DNA of 64,000 nt from Streptomyces lydicus (GTDB lineage: Bacteria; Actinomycetota; Actinomycetes; Streptomycetales; Streptomycetaceae), in assembly GCF_000717345.1 (NCBI RefSeq), contig NZ_JNZA01000007.1, positions 124,001-188,000 of the forward strand, read 5' to 3'. Below, piece by piece: positions 8,122-17,548 of the stretch; position 1 is the first letter of the stretch; each line of letters begins with the position of its first letter. A program made the translations under genes and the position numbers. Below the pieces are notes generated by a model. The model saw only the letters and a program-made list of their open reading frames with translations, was not told the DNA's origin and did no database searches.

Positions 8122-9087
8122 TCAGAGTGAGGCGATGACGCGGTCGGCGAGCAGGTAGACGCTCTCCGCGCGGCCCTCGCCCCAGGAGAAGGTCAGCGCG
8201 TACCCGCCGGAGATGCCGGAGCCGCCCAGCAGCACCGGGGTGAGCCCGGCCCGCAGCGCCTCGGCGACCTGCTCGGCGGCCTCGCGCTGCCCGGGGGTCA
8301 GACAGAGCGTGGTGCCGTCGGCGAAGACGTAGACGTCCAGGGTGCCCAGCGGGCCGGGGCGGACGTCGGCGACCGGCGTGCGGTCCTGCGCCAGCTCCTC
8401 CAGGCGCGCGACGGTGCGCTCGTGGTCGCTGATCACCGGGGAGGGCGTGAAGTCGGGGTGCGAGGGGTGGCGCCGGCGGGCGGCGGCCAGCTCGGCGGAC
8501 TCGGTCTCCTCGACGGGCTCCAGCTCCGGCGCGTCCAGGGACTCCAGCGCCTCCACCGACTCCAGGGTCTCCATCGCCTCCAGGGCGTCCGGGCCCAGCA
8601 GCGACTCGATGCCGGCGAAGTCCGCCTGGCGGGGCAGGAACGGCTGGGTGTCGAGCCGGTCGAACTCCGGCCGCTCGGGCAGGTCGCGCTGCTCGCCGCG
8701 GGCGTCCAGCAGGCCCTCGTCGCCGAGGCCGGCCAGACCGCCCAGCAGGGAGGGGGCGTCGGCGGCGTCCCGGGCCTCCTGCGCGGCCCAGAAGGCGCGG
8801 GCCTCGGCCAGTTCGCGCTCCCGCTCCTCGGCCAGCGCGTCGGCGACCGCGGCACGTATGTCCGCGAGCGGGGTCTCGGCGGGCGGGGAGGTGCGGGCGG
8901 CCGGAATGGCGGCGGTCGCTCCGTCCACCGCCTCGGCGCGTACGGCGGCGTCCTGGCGTGCGGCGACGAGCTCGGCGTGCAGCTCGGCGAGCTGGCGGCG
9001 CAGCGCGCGTGCGGTGCGCAGGGCGGCGGTGCCCAGCGCGACGGCGGCGGTCGCGGCCAGCAGCAGGACGAGGGTGGTGACGCTCAT
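8122..9087 (-). CDS. Membrane-anchored protein with coiled coil, unknown function
   Basis: A 321-residue protein with a single N-terminal membrane anchor (residues 3-22, VTTLVLLLAATAAVALGTA) followed by a probable coiled coil (about 25-45 and 75-105, rich in Ala/Glu/Arg), a long acidic Pro/Glu/Leu-rich linker (about 140-210) and a compact C-terminal domain of about 85 residues (from RPGPLGTLDVYVFADG to the end). The C-terminal domain is cytoplasmic if the anchor has the usual N-out orientation. The ATG at 9087 follows GAGG; a longer in-frame start at 9255 lacks a ribosome site. No family recognised. Confidence 0.8.
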   Translation of the reverse strand: MSVTTLVLLLAATAAVALGTAALRTARALRRQLAELHAELVAARQDAAVRAEAVDGATAAIPAARTSPPAETPLADIRAAVADALAEERERELAEARAFWAAQEARDAADAPSLLGGLAGLGDEGLLDARGEQRDLPERPEFDRLDTQPFLPRQADFAGIESLLGPDALEAMETLESVEALESLDAPELEPVEETESAELAAARRRHPSHPDFTPSPVISDHERTVARLEELAQDRTPVADVRPGPLGTLDVYVFADGTTLCLTPGQREAAEQVAEALRAGLTPVLLGGSGISGGYALTFSWGEGRAESVYLLADRVIASL

Positions 9088-9214
9088 GCGGAAACCTCGC
9101 TTCGTTCGGGCGCGCACGGACGAGGCGCGCACCTTCGGGTGACCCGCTCGCTCATGCGTCCTCCCCACTTCGCTCGGCGGCCCACTTCCCACGGGCCGTG
9201 CATCGGTACATGGA

Positions 9215-9248
9215 CTTCCCCCGCCACTTCGGTGGGGGCGACCCCCTT
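9215..9248. repeat. Short palindromic repeat unit (C5 - stem-loop - G5 - C5 type)
   Basis: Around CCCCCGCCACTTCGGTGGGG, followed by CGACCCCC. The layout is a C-run, a small stem-loop, a G-run, then a second C-run. The same layout occurs inside the sigma-factor gene at 20402-20441 (opposite orientation) and inside ugd at 54164-54195. Such units are scattered through Streptomyces genomes. Confidence 0.6.
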
Positions 9249-9550
9249 GATGCACTCGCTCACGGGATGACCGCTGGTGGCGGCTCGCTCTCCGGCGGAC
9301 TCCCGTTAGCAGAATGTTCTCCGACTTCCTACATCAGCCTGCCGGGGGTCGGCGACCGCTCCCAGTGCGCTATGTCCCGAAATGCAGGGGGCTTTGGGCC
9401 TCGTACGCCGGAGCGAACCCATGCTGACCTGCAAGAACGCCGCGCCGCCGGGGCGTTGGTCACAATCCTGGGGGAGATTGGGTCGCGATCTTGTCACCGC
9501 GTGACACGGCTCACGCCGGGGTAGCCGCCTGTGTCCGTACAGGCACGAAG

Positions 9551-9590
9551 GGTGTGCGCGGGGCGGAAGTTGGTCCGTTTCGCGCACACC
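9551..9590. terminator. Hairpin downstream of the thiolase gene
   Basis: Perfect 10-bp arms GGTGTGCGCG and CGCGCACACC separated by 20 nt, about 140 bp past the stop of the leftward thiolase gene. A terminator is plausible; the long loop and distance lower confidence. Confidence 0.4.
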
Positions 9591-9728
9591 CTCACGCGAC
9601 CCGAAGGCCGCCCCCACTGCTGCGGCTCGGCTCAGCCGCGCGTGCTCGTGGTCGCGCTGAGCTTCGCCTCCGCTGCGGGCAGGTGCCGGCACTCGTTCCT
9701 CGCACCGGCCCCTACCCTCCGCTGCGGC

Positions 9729-10949
9729 TCAGCTCAGCCGCTCGATCACCATCGCCATGCCCTGGCCGCCGCCGACGCACATGGTCTCCAGGCCGAACTG
9801 CTTGTCGTGCCACTGGAGGGAGTTGATCAGGGTGGTGGTGATGCGGGCGCCGGTCATGCCGAAGGGGTGGCCGACGGCGATCGCGCCGCCGTTGACGTTC
9901 AGCCGGTCCAGGTCGATGCCCAAGTCCCGGTAGGAGGGGATCACCTGGGCGGCGAACGCCTCGTTGATCTCGACCAGGTCGATGTCGGAGACCGAGAGAC
10001 CGGCGCGCCGCAGGGCCTGCTTGCTGGCCTCGACCGGGCCGTAACCCATGATCTCGGGGGACAGGCCGGAGACGCCGGTGGAGACGATCCGCGCCAGCGG
10101 CGTCAGGCCCAGCTCGCGCGCCTTGGTGTCGGACATGATGACCAGCGCCGCGGCGCCGTCGTTCAGCGGGCAGCAGTTGCCGGCGGTCACCAGGCCGTCG
10201 GGGCGGAAGACCGGCTTGAGGCCGGAGACGCCCTCGACGGTGACGCCGGCGCGCGGGCCGTCGTCCTTGGAGATGACCGTGCCGTCGGGAAGCGTGACCG
10301 GGGTGATCTCCCGCTCCCAGAAGCCGTCCTTGATCGCCTTCTCGGCGAGGTTCTGGGACCGTACGCCGAACTCGTCCATGTCCTGGCGGGTGACGCCCTT
10401 GAGGCGGGCGAGGTTCTCCGCGGTCTGGCCCATCGCGATGTACGCGTCCGGGATCAGGCCGTCCTCGCGCGGGTCGTGCCAGTCCGCGCCCTCCTGCTCG
10501 GCGCGGGCCGCGGTGCGGGCCTCGGCGTCGGCGAAGAGCGGGTTGTGGGTGTCCGGGAGGCCGTCGGAGCTGCCCTTGACGCTGCGCGAGACGGTCTCGA
10601 CGCCGGCCGAGATGAAGACGTCGCCCTCGCCGGCCTTGATGGCGTGCAGCGCCATGCGGGTCGTCTGGAGCGAGGAGGAGCAGTAGCGGGTGACCGTACA
10701 GCCGGGGAGGTGGTCCATCCCCATCTGGACGGCCACGATGCGGCCGAGGTTGTGGCCCTGCTCGCCGCCCGGCAGGCCGCAGCCGAGCATCAGGTCGTCG
10801 ATGTCCCGGGGGTCCAGCTCGGGGACCTTGGCGAGGGCGGTCTCGATGATCTTCGCGGTCAGGTCGTCCGGACGCAGGTCCTTGAGCGAGCCCTTGAAGG
10901 CGCGGCCGATCGGGGAGCGGGCGGCTGAGACGATCACGGCTTCGGGCAT
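9729..10949 (-). CDS. Acetyl-CoA C-acetyltransferase (thiolase)
   Basis: A 406-residue thiolase, close to family length (about 390-410). The nucleophilic cysteine is C90 in [12 protein letters not shown]. The C-terminal catalytic motifs are [10 protein letters not shown] (His) and [11 protein letters not shown] (second Cys). The NEAF motif ([11 protein letters not shown]) is present. It makes or cleaves 3-ketoacyl-CoA, using CoA, in fatty-acid oxidation or acetoacetyl-CoA metabolism. The ATG at 10949 has GGAG 5 bp upstream; the adjoining GTG at 10952 is too close to it. The gene stands alone, so the direction of its physiological role cannot be told. Confidence 0.95.
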   Translation of the reverse strand: MPEAVIVSAARSPIGRAFKGSLKDLRPDDLTAKIIETALAKVPELDPRDIDDLMLGCGLPGGEQGHNLGRIVAVQMGMDHLPGCTVTRYCSSSLQTTRMALHAIKAGEGDVFISAGVETVSRSVKGSSDGLPDTHNPLFADAEARTAARAEQEGADWHDPREDGLIPDAYIAMGQTAENLARLKGVTRQDMDEFGVRSQNLAEKAIKDGFWEREITPVTLPDGTVISKDDGPRAGVTVEGVSGLKPVFRPDGLVTAGNCCPLNDGAAALVIMSDTKARELGLTPLARIVSTGVSGLSPEIMGYGPVEASKQALRRAGLSVSDIDLVEINEAFAAQVIPSYRDLGIDLDRLNVNGGAIAVGHPFGMTGARITTTLINSLQWHDKQFGLETMCVGGGQGMAMVIERLS

Positions 10950-11138
10950 CACGGCTCCAAAGGAGAGAGAACGCAGGACTGTGAGGGAAGTTACCTGCGC
11001 GTACTGCAGAGGTCACGGGGTGCGGCCTGTGATGCGGGCCTCTTTTCTAAGCGGGCGCTTATGGGAACGGGTGGGGGCCGCCGGGTATTCCCCCGCGGCC
11101 CACGGGTTCCCGTACGGCCGCACGGCCGGTCCCGGCCG

Positions 11139-12152
11139 TCAGCGGCCGATCGACGAGGGGTCGGTCGGCTCCGCCGACGGCAGCTGACGGCGCCTGCGGT
11201 GCTTGAGCAGCGCCCAGGGCGCACGGGAGGCGGTGACCTCCGTACCGCCCTCGGACGCCGCCTCGGCGGCCGCCTGCTCGACCGGCAGCAGACCCTCGCC
11301 GCGGGCCGGCTCCGGCCGCTCCCCCTCCGGCCACAGCCCCAGCGCCGCGCACAGCGTCGGCAGGACGGCCATCGCGGCGGTGGCATAGCCCTCGGCCGAC
11401 GGGTGGTAGTTGTCCGGCCCGAACAGCTCGCGGGGGCGCGCCTCGAACTCGGGGCCCAGCAGATCGCCCAGCGAGACCGTACGGCCGCCGCTCTCGATCA
11501 CCCCGATGGTCTGGGCGGCCGCGAGCTGCCGGGACAGCCGCCGGGCCACCCAGCGCAGCGGCTGGTAGACCGGCTCGATGGTGCCCAGATCCGGGCAGGT
11601 GCCCACCACCACCGCACAGCCCGCGGTGTGCAGCCGCCGCACGGCCTCGGAGAGGTGGCGTACGGACTGCGCGGGCGGCATCCGGTGGGTGACGTCGTTG
11701 GCGCCGATCATGATGACGCAGACGTCCGGGGCCCCGGAGCCGTCCGCCAGTATCAGCTCCACCTGGCGCGGCAGGTCGTCCGACTGCGCGCCGGGCAGTG
11801 CCACGTTGCGGAAGTCCACGGGCAGTTCGGAGACCGCCGCCAGGCCCGAGGCGAGCAGTGCGCCTGGTGTCTGCGAGGCGCGGTGCACGCCCTGGCCCGC
11901 GGCGGTGGAGTCGCCGAGGAAGCCCAGCCGCAGCGGCGGACGGTCCGTGCGGTGGCCGAGTGCCGCGCCGTACCGGCCGTCGGCGCACGGCGGGATGTCG
12001 CTGGAGCCGCCGACCGTACGGCGGGCGAGCCGCACCTCGGTCAGCAGCACGCCGACGGCGGCGACGCCGAGCAGCCCGATCCCGCCGCCGCCGAACGCGG
12101 CAGCGGTCGCGATCCGCCGAGCCACCCTCGCCCTGGACATCGTCATCGGCAT
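11139..12152 (-). CDS. SGNH/GDSL-family hydrolase with N-terminal membrane anchor
   Basis: A 337-residue protein with a basic N-terminus and a hydrophobic segment (about 16-37) acting as signal anchor. SGNH block I is FLGDSTAAGQGV (Ser nucleophile), block III IMIGANDVTHR (Asn), and block V DNYHPSAEGYA (Asp and His). It is a secreted or membrane-tethered esterase/acyl-hydrolase; the substrate is not indicated. A basic Pro/Glu-rich tail of about 60 residues follows the catalytic domain. The ATG at 12152 has GGGGAGG about 10 bp upstream. It is divergent from cystathionine beta-synthase, sharing a 195-bp control region. Confidence 0.9.
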   Translation of the reverse strand: MPMTMSRARVARRIATAAAFGGGGIGLLGVAAVGVLLTEVRLARRTVGGSSDIPPCADGRYGAALGHRTDRPPLRLGFLGDSTAAGQGVHRASQTPGALLASGLAAVSELPVDFRNVALPGAQSDDLPRQVELILADGSGAPDVCVIMIGANDVTHRMPPAQSVRHLSEAVRRLHTAGCAVVVGTCPDLGTIEPVYQPLRWVARRLSRQLAAAQTIGVIESGGRTVSLGDLLGPEFEARPRELFGPDNYHPSAEGYATAAMAVLPTLCAALGLWPEGERPEPARGEGLLPVEQAAAEAASEGGTEVTASRAPWALLKHRRRRQLPSAEPTDPSSIGR

Positions 12153-12347
12153 GGGCCGGACACCTCCCCGTGCAGTGTGGGCGCGCCACGGCCGGGGGCC
12201 GGGCGCGCTCTTGAATCAGCAAGAACTCCTACAACAGGGTGTTGCCCGTTCCTGCACGGAACGCAACTCATCCGTCCTCCACAGGGCCCGGGCAATAGGC
12301 TGGCCGCACGGGCGCAGGAGAGCGTGCCCCCGACCGCGGAGACCACC

Positions 12348-13736
12348 GTGCAGTTTTACGATTCGATGATTGAGCTCGTCGGCAACACCCCGCTGGTGCG
12401 GCTCAACAACGTCACTCGAGGGATCCAGGCCACCGTCCTGGCGAAGGTCGAGTACTTCAACCCCGGAGGTTCGGTCAAGGACCGGATCGCGCTGCGGATG
12501 ATCGAGGCCGCCGAGCAGTCGGGTGAGCTGAAGCCGGGCGGCACCATCGTCGAGCCGACGTCCGGGAACACCGGCGTCGGCCTGGCGATCGTGGCCCAGC
12601 AAAAGGGGTACAAGTGCATCTTCGTCTGCCCGGACAAGGTGTCCACGGACAAGATCAACGTGCTGCGGGCGTACGGCGCCGAGGTGGTGGTCTGCCCGAC
12701 GGCGGTGGACCCCGAGCACCCGGACTCGTACTACAACGTCTCGGACCGCCTGGTGCGCGAGACGCCCGGGGCCTGGAAGCCCGACCAGTACAGCAACCCC
12801 AACAACCCGCGGTCCCACTACGAGACCACCGGTCCCGAGCTGTGGGCGCAGACCGACGGGCGGATCACCCACTTCGTGGCGGGCGTCGGTACCGGCGGCA
12901 CGATCAGCGGCACCGGCCGCTACCTCAAGGACGCCAGCGAGGGCCGGGTCAAGGTCATCGGTGCCGACCCGGAGGGCTCGGTCTACAGCGGCGGCTCCGG
13001 GCGCCCGTACCTGATCGAGGGCGTCGGTGAGGACTTCTGGCCGACCGCCTACGACCGTACGGTCGCGGACGGCATCGTGGCGGTGTCGGACAAGGACGCC
13101 TTCCAGATGACCCGGCGGCTGGCCAAGGAGGAGGGCCTGCTGGTCGGCGGCTCCTGCGGGATGGCCGTGGTGGCCGCGCTGGAGGTCGCCGCGGAGCTCG
13201 GCCCGGACGACGTGGTGGTCGTGCTGCTGCCGGACAGCGGCCGCGGCTACCTCTCCAAGATCTTCAACGACGAGTGGATGGCCGACTACGGCTTCCTGGA
13301 GGAGGGCGGCACCGCCGCCCGGGTCAGCGACGTGCTCCAGTACAAGGAGGGCGCGCTGCCCTCGCTGGTGCACATGCACCCCGAGGAGACCGTCGGCGAG
13401 GCGATCGACGTGCTGCGCGAGTACGGCGTCTCGCAGATGCCGATCGTCAAGCCGGGCGCCGGCCACCCGGACGTGATGGCCGCCGAGGTCGTCGGCTCCG
13501 TCGTCGAGCGCGAGCTGCTGGACGCGCTGTACACCCAGCGCGCCTCGCTCACCGACCCGCTGGAGAAGCACATGTGCCCGCCGCTGCCGCAGGTCGGCTC
13601 GGGTGAGTCGGTCTCGGACCTGATGGCGGTGCTGGAGGGCGCGGACGCCGCGATCGTCCTGGTCGAGGGCAAGCCCAAGGGTGTGGTGAGCCGGCAGGAC
13701 CTGCTGGCCTTCCTGGCCCGCGAGGCCGGCAAGTAA
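12348..13736 (+). CDS. Cystathionine beta-synthase with CBS-domain pair
   Basis: A 462-residue PLP enzyme of the cysteine synthase/CBS family. The PLP lysine lies in GGSVKDRIA, the substrate loop is TSGNTGVGLA, and the phosphate-binding loop is GVGTGGTISGTGRY. Residues from about 345 to the end form a Bateman (CBS) pair: LVHMHPEETVGEAIDVLREYGVSQMP is the first half and VSDLMAVLEGADAAIVL begins the second. This layout (catalytic plus CBS pair) separates cystathionine beta-synthase from plain cysteine synthases. It joins homocysteine and serine in trans-sulfuration. The GTG at 12348 has GGAG 6 bp upstream; a far upstream start in the same frame is non-coding in character. Confidence 0.93.
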   Translation: MQFYDSMIELVGNTPLVRLNNVTRGIQATVLAKVEYFNPGGSVKDRIALRMIEAAEQSGELKPGGTIVEPTSGNTGVGLAIVAQQKGYKCIFVCPDKVSTDKINVLRAYGAEVVVCPTAVDPEHPDSYYNVSDRLVRETPGAWKPDQYSNPNNPRSHYETTGPELWAQTDGRITHFVAGVGTGGTISGTGRYLKDASEGRVKVIGADPEGSVYSGGSGRPYLIEGVGEDFWPTAYDRTVADGIVAVSDKDAFQMTRRLAKEEGLLVGGSCGMAVVAALEVAAELGPDDVVVVLLPDSGRGYLSKIFNDEWMADYGFLEEGGTAARVSDVLQYKEGALPSLVHMHPEETVGEAIDVLREYGVSQMPIVKPGAGHPDVMAAEVVGSVVERELLDALYTQRASLTDPLEKHMCPPLPQVGSGESVSDLMAVLEGADAAIVLVEGKPKGVVSRQDLLAFLAREAGK

Positions 13737-14059
13737 GGCCGGCCGCGGCGGCCGTCCCCGGTGGCGGCCGCCGCCCGTGCGGTGCCTGCGGGGCGTCAGG
13801 AAGCCGTCAGGAAACGGGCCGTCGCCGCAAGGTGTACGTATGCGTCATGTGCTGGCAGCACGGGCTTAACACTCGTCAGGCACATTGATGTGCACGGCGA
13901 TACGGACCTCCGGAGCGGCTCCCGGACCTCCCGCATCGCCACCCGGATGCGACGACCGGCCCTGACCCGGGTCGCTTCCCTCGCGGGGACCGCCGTCGTC
14001 CCGCCCCCGGCTCCGGCCGGGGTGCGGCGGTCCCCGCCACATCCTCTTCCGTCGGGGCG
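13737..14059. other. Intergenic region, convergent
   Basis: About 320 bp between convergent genes. It holds one terminator-like hairpin at its left end (13745-13774) and otherwise nothing I can support. A tiny frame, ATG CGT CAT GTG ... TAA near 13840, has no ribosome site. Confidence 0.5.
13745..13774 (+). terminator. Hairpin after cystathionine beta-synthase
   Basis: A 10-bp perfect stem GCGGCGGCCG / CGGCCGCCGC with a 10-nt loop, starting 8 bp after the stop codon. Confidence 0.55.
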
Positions 14060-14473
14060 TCAGTCCCACTCGCCGTCGCGGCGCTCCGTGCGCCGGCGCA
14101 GCAGGTTGCGCAGGCTCGCGCTGTGCACGGCGTTGACGCCGACGATGCCGGCCCAGCACACCAGCAGTCCCGGCAGTCCCGCGTTGACCGCCGCCACCGC
14201 GGAGAGTGGGACGGCCAGCACCAGCGAGAGGGCGGCGACCCCGAACCGCTGCCAGAAGTCGCTGCCGCCGCCGGCCGGGCGCGGCGGGCGGGCGCCGCGC
14301 GCCACCTGCACCTGCTGTTCGGCGAGCTGCCGCCGCACCCGCAGGTCGACGGTCCCTGCCAGCTTCTCCAGGAAGGACTCCACCAGCTCCGACTCGTACT
14401 CCGGCCCCAGCTCCTTACGGGTCTGCAGGGTCGCGTCGAGTTCCTTGCGCAGATCGGGGTCGTGTGTCGCCAT
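14060..14473 (-). CDS. Small integral membrane protein, unknown
   Basis: A 137-residue protein. An N-terminal charged helical part (residues 1-75, with KELDATLQTRKELGPEYE) is followed by two hydrophobic segments (about 78-95 and 99-117) and a basic, Arg-rich tail. The ELGPEYESELVESFLEKL pattern is common in actinobacterial small membrane proteins with two C-terminal helices, but I cannot name a function. The ATG at 14473 is the only start with sensible coding context. It lies 41 bp upstream of the convergent-side end of the NCS1 permease operon and could share its transcript direction. Confidence 0.8.
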   Translation of the reverse strand: MATHDPDLRKELDATLQTRKELGPEYESELVESFLEKLAGTVDLRVRRQLAEQQVQVARGARPPRPAGGGSDFWQRFGVAALSLVLAVPLSAVAAVNAGLPGLLVCWAGIVGVNAVHSASLRNLLRRRTERRDGEWD

Positions 14474-14514
14474 ACCGGCGAGCCTACGGACCGGCGGCGC
14501 GGCGTGCGGTAGGG

Positions 14515-15936
14515 CTAACCCCCCGATCCGGCGGGCGCGTTCGCCCCGTGCTCCGCGTCGGGCACCGCCGGCCGCGCCACGCGGGCGGTGTCGCGGCGGG
14601 CGGTGAGCCAGTACAGGACGGCCGGTACGGCGAGGCCCACGAGCCAGGAGACGTCCGCGCCGCCGAGCGGGTCCACCAGCGGCCCGGTGTAGAAGGCGGT
14701 GGCGAGGAAAGGGAGTTGGGCGAGCACACCGAGGGCGTAGACGGCCAGCGCCTTGACGTTCCAGGCGCCGTAGCGGCCGGCCGGGTCGCTGAGCGCCGGC
14801 ACGTCGTACCGCTCCTTGGAGATCAGGTAGTAGTCGACGAGGTTGATCGCCGACCAGGGCGTGAAGAAGGTCAGCAGGAACAGCAGGAAGTCCTTGAAGG
14901 ATGTCAGGAAGGAGTCCTTGCCCAGGAGGGCGACGGCGGTGCCGGCCAGCATGATGCCGGCGATGTACGCCGAGCGGCCGCGCGGCGAGAGGGTCCGCTG
15001 ACCGCGGAAGCCGCTGACGCTGGTGACCAGCGACATGAAGCCGCCATAGGTGTTGAGGATGTTGATGGTGAGCTTGCCGAGCGCGATGACGAAGTAGAGG
15101 AACGAGGCGATCAGCCCGGTGCCGCCCAGGCCGACGAGGTAGCCGACCTCGTGCCCGACGAACGCGGCCGGCGCGGCGGCGGCCGCCAGCGCCCCGAAGG
15201 TCATCGACCACTGCGAGCCGAGCACCGAGCCGGACAGCGTCCACCAGAACGTGGCGCGCGCCGAGGTGTGCCGCGGCAGGTAGCGCGAATAGTCGGCGAC
15301 GTACGGGCCGAACGCCAGCTGCCAGGAGGCCGAGAGGGAGACGGCGAGCAGGAAGGCCGGCAGGGCGAACCGGTGGTCGGCCAGGAGGGTGCCGAGGTCG
15401 GCGCGCTGGAGGAGGCGGATGCCCAGGTAGACGAAGGTCAGCGCGCAGACCAGGCCGGCGATCTTGCCCAGGGTGTGGATGAGGCGGTAGCCGACGGCCG
15501 CGGCGAGCGCGGTCACCGCGGCGAAGACGATGATGCCCGGGGTCTCGCCCAGGTGCGTCAGCTCGCCGACCGCCTGGCCGGCGAGCACGCTGCCGCTGGC
15601 GAAGAACCCGATGTACATCACGATGACCAGCGCCAGCGGGACCACCGCCCCGCGCACCCCGAACTGCGCCCGGGAGGTGATCATCTGCGGCAGTCCGAGC
15701 CGCGGGCCCTGCGCGGAGTGCAGCGCCATCACCGCGCCGCCCGCGAGGTTGCCGAGCAGCAGCCCGATCAGCGACCAGAAGGCGTTCGCCCCGAAGACGA
15801 CGGCCAGCGCGCCGGTGACCACGGCGGTGACCTGGAGATTGGCGCCCAGCCAGAGGGTGAACTGGCTGACCGCGCTGCCGTGCCGTTCGTCGTCGGGGAC
15901 GACGTCGATCGAGCGCCGTTCGACCACACCTGCCAT
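14515..15936 (-). CDS. NCS1-family permease (cytosine/purine/hydantoin type)
   Basis: A 473-residue membrane protein with about 12 hydrophobic segments. It shows features of the nucleobase:cation symporter-1 family: FTLWLGANLQVTAVVTGAL at the start, GPRLGLPQMITSRAQFG (the conserved G-x-P-Q-M/R-x-x-S/R-R loop), and the sodium/substrate region SADYSRY-like PYVADYSRYLP. It should import a purine, pyrimidine, hydantoin, thiamine-like or imidazole-type compound. The ATG at 15936 is preferred; a TTG at 16002 would place the operator IR inside the coding region. Upstream lies an element shared with the betaine importer promoter, which hints at co-regulation. Confidence 0.9.
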   Translation of the reverse strand: MAGVVERRSIDVVPDDERHGSAVSQFTLWLGANLQVTAVVTGALAVVFGANAFWSLIGLLLGNLAGGAVMALHSAQGPRLGLPQMITSRAQFGVRGAVVPLALVIVMYIGFFASGSVLAGQAVGELTHLGETPGIIVFAAVTALAAAVGYRLIHTLGKIAGLVCALTFVYLGIRLLQRADLGTLLADHRFALPAFLLAVSLSASWQLAFGPYVADYSRYLPRHTSARATFWWTLSGSVLGSQWSMTFGALAAAAAPAAFVGHEVGYLVGLGGTGLIASFLYFVIALGKLTINILNTYGGFMSLVTSVSGFRGQRTLSPRGRSAYIAGIMLAGTAVALLGKDSFLTSFKDFLLFLLTFFTPWSAINLVDYYLISKERYDVPALSDPAGRYGAWNVKALAVYALGVLAQLPFLATAFYTGPLVDPLGGADVSWLVGLAVPAVLYWLTARRDTARVARPAVPDAEHGANAPAGSGG

Positions 15937-15956
15937 GAATCCGCCCCGGGTCGTTG

Positions 15957-16009
15957 CCTGTATGGATTCATGCAGGATCGGCGTCGATGAATGGAAGGTC
16001 AATAGGTGG
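15957..16009 (-). promoter_or_regulatory. Promoter/operator of the NCS1 permease, shared bipartite element
   Basis: Reading leftward it contains CCACCTATTGAC (putative -35 TTGACC), ATTCAT, and a near-perfect inverted repeat CCTGTATG-GATT-CATGCAGG (15957-15976) that ends 20 bp before the start codon. A block of the same 53-bp length with the same order of motifs sits before the betaine-importer ATPase (24188-24240). This argues for a common regulator; its identity is unknown. Confidence 0.6.
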
Positions 16010-16048
16010 GGACCGGAAAGTGGTTGATTCGCGGTAACGGGGCCGGGC

Positions 16049-16618
16049 TCAGGCCGCCGGGGAGGCGTCGCCCATCGGCCGCAGCTCGTCCGCGTACGAG
16101 ACCGAGACCCGCCGAATCAGGCCGTCGTCGGTGATGTCGTACTGGCCCAGCCGCCACAGTGGCGGCGAGTAGGCGTGCACCGACACCGCGTCGTCGGTCG
16201 CGCCGGTGAGGCGGTGGATGTGGTCGGGGCCGAAGCAGAAGGAGGCCCCGGCGCCGACGGCGGTGGCCAGGTGCTCCCCGCCGATCCGCGGGTTGGACTC
16301 GGTCAGCACGCCCTGCACGACACGGACCGCGCCGGAGGAGAGGTCGTGGTCGTGCCAGCCGGTGTCGTTCTGCCGCGTCCAGCACAGCAGCCAGACGTCG
16401 ACGAACTCGTCGCGGTACAGGGACGCGTAGTGCCGCTCGTCGTCGGAGAACGCGACCTGCTCGCGCCACAGGTCCGGGCGCGCGGCGAGCCCGTCGACCA
16501 GGGTCTTCAGCTCGCGCTTGTCGAGGTTGCGCGCCGGCAGCGCGGCGAACGGCTGCGTGCCGCCGGCGGCCTCACGGACGGTCTCCCGGGAGGCGGCGGG
16601 GGTGGCGGCGGGGGTCAT
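16049..16618 (-). CDS. Cysteine dioxygenase family protein (cupin thiol dioxygenase)
   Basis: A 189-residue cupin of the cysteine/3-mercaptopropionate dioxygenase type. The iron ligands appear as the His pair in GWHDHDLSSGAVRVVQG and the later His in FGPDHIHRLTG; the following SVHAYSPPL matches the conserved SxHxYSPP motif. Such enzymes oxidise the thiol of cysteine (or a related small thiol) to a sulfinate with O2. Whether cysteine or a mercapto acid is the true substrate cannot be decided by eye. The ATG overlaps the upstream amidohydrolase stop by 4 bp (ATGA), so both act together, under the LacI operator at 17549-17595. Confidence 0.88.
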   Translation of the reverse strand: MTPAATPAASRETVREAAGGTQPFAALPARNLDKRELKTLVDGLAARPDLWREQVAFSDDERHYASLYRDEFVDVWLLCWTRQNDTGWHDHDLSSGAVRVVQGVLTESNPRIGGEHLATAVGAGASFCFGPDHIHRLTGATDDAVSVHAYSPPLWRLGQYDITDDGLIRRVSVSYADELRPMGDASPAA

Positions 16619-17532
16619 GGGCGGGCTCCTTTCGTCGGGCCCAGCAGGCGGGCCGGGTTGGCGGTGCGCAGGGCGTGGACGGCGGCCTCCGCGCCGAGGT
16701 CGGGGATCACGGGCCGGGCGTAGGGGCGGTCGCTGCCGCTGACGATCACATCGATGCCGACGGCCCTGACCAGGGCGTCCACCGCGCGGGTCCCGTACGA
16801 GGAGGTCTCGTAGAAGACGCGGTGGTCCACCCGGCCGCGGTCCGCCCCGCCGCCGCGGGCGACCAGCCGTTCGCCGTGCAGTGGCGCCAGGCCCGCCAGC
16901 GCCGCGAAGCAGACCCGCAGTCCGGGGTGGCGCGGCCGGCCGAAGGCGCGGAAGGCGAACCACGCGGCGTGCATCTGATGGACGTACGGGACCAGCGCCG
17001 GCCACCAGGCGGGCGCGCCGGGCGGTGCGACGGGGGCCGCGCCGGGGTGCACGAACAGCGGTTTGTCCAGCTCGGTGAGGACGTCCAGCAGCGGGGCGCA
17101 GCGGTCCCATCCCCCGGCGTCGAGCAGTGCGGTGGCGGGCAGTTGCAGGCCCACGCAGCCGCGGCGCAGCGCGTCCCGCAGCGCGGCGGTGTCCGGCCCG
17201 GGCGCGGACAGCCGGGCCGCGGCCCAGACACCGAAGGGGGCGGGCAGCTCCAGTGCGCCGTCGTGGAACGCGGCGAGCAGCGGGTCGGCCTCCTCGGGCG
17301 GCAGGTATTCGATGCCGAGCGGGCTGGAGAGCGACACCAGGGCCAGGTCCAGGCCGTCGGCGCGGGCGAGCGCGGTGCGGGCCGCGAGGTCGTGGTCGGC
17401 GGGCGCGACGTCGTACGGCGGCTCGCCGGGCAGGTGCAGGGTCCAGCCGTCGAGCCGGGGCGGTGCCTCGCGGGCCCGCAGCAGGGCGACGAACGCGGCC
17501 GGCCAGAGGTGCTGGTGGACATCGGTGGGCAC
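16615..17532 (-). CDS. Amidohydrolase (amidohydro_2 / ACMSD-like)
   Basis: A 305-residue TIM-barrel metal-dependent hydrolase. The N-terminal metal motif is DVHQHLWP (HxH). Later metal and active-site positions fit KPLFVHPG (His) and IVSGSDRPYARP (Asp). This family includes ACMSD-type decarboxylases and lactone or amide hydrolases, so the reaction is open. A GTG at 17532 is chosen: GGAGG lies 9 bp upstream, while the in-frame GTG at 17559 falls inside the operator repeat and lacks a ribosome site. First gene of the operon with the cysteine dioxygenase; divergent from the LacI regulator. The pairing suggests catabolism of a sulfur-containing compound, which is inference. Confidence 0.8.
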   Translation of the reverse strand: MPTDVHQHLWPAAFVALLRAREAPPRLDGWTLHLPGEPPYDVAPADHDLAARTALARADGLDLALVSLSSPLGIEYLPPEEADPLLAAFHDGALELPAPFGVWAAARLSAPGPDTAALRDALRRGCVGLQLPATALLDAGGWDRCAPLLDVLTELDKPLFVHPGAAPVAPPGAPAWWPALVPYVHQMHAAWFAFRAFGRPRHPGLRVCFAALAGLAPLHGERLVARGGGADRGRVDHRVFYETSSYGTRAVDALVRAVGIDVIVSGSDRPYARPVIPDLGAEAAVHALRTANPARLLGPTKGARP

Positions 17533-17548
17533 GGGCGCCGACCTCCTC

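Larger units (their letters stand above)
9088..9728. other. Intergenic region with a dispersed palindromic repeat and a hairpin
   Basis: About 640 bp with no supported gene. It contains a Streptomyces-type palindromic repeat (9215-9248) and a perfect 10-bp inverted repeat (9551-9590). Short open frames on both strands have no ribosome site or recognisable product. Confidence 0.5.

Noticed and set aside
9198..9692. Short genes in the 9.1-9.7 kb gap
   Set aside because: Frames overlap each other on both strands, include the palindromic repeat, and show no start signals.
13840..13869. Tiny leader peptide (MRHVLAARA) near 13840
   Set aside because: No ribosome site, no downstream co-directional gene within reach, no attenuator-like pairing seen.
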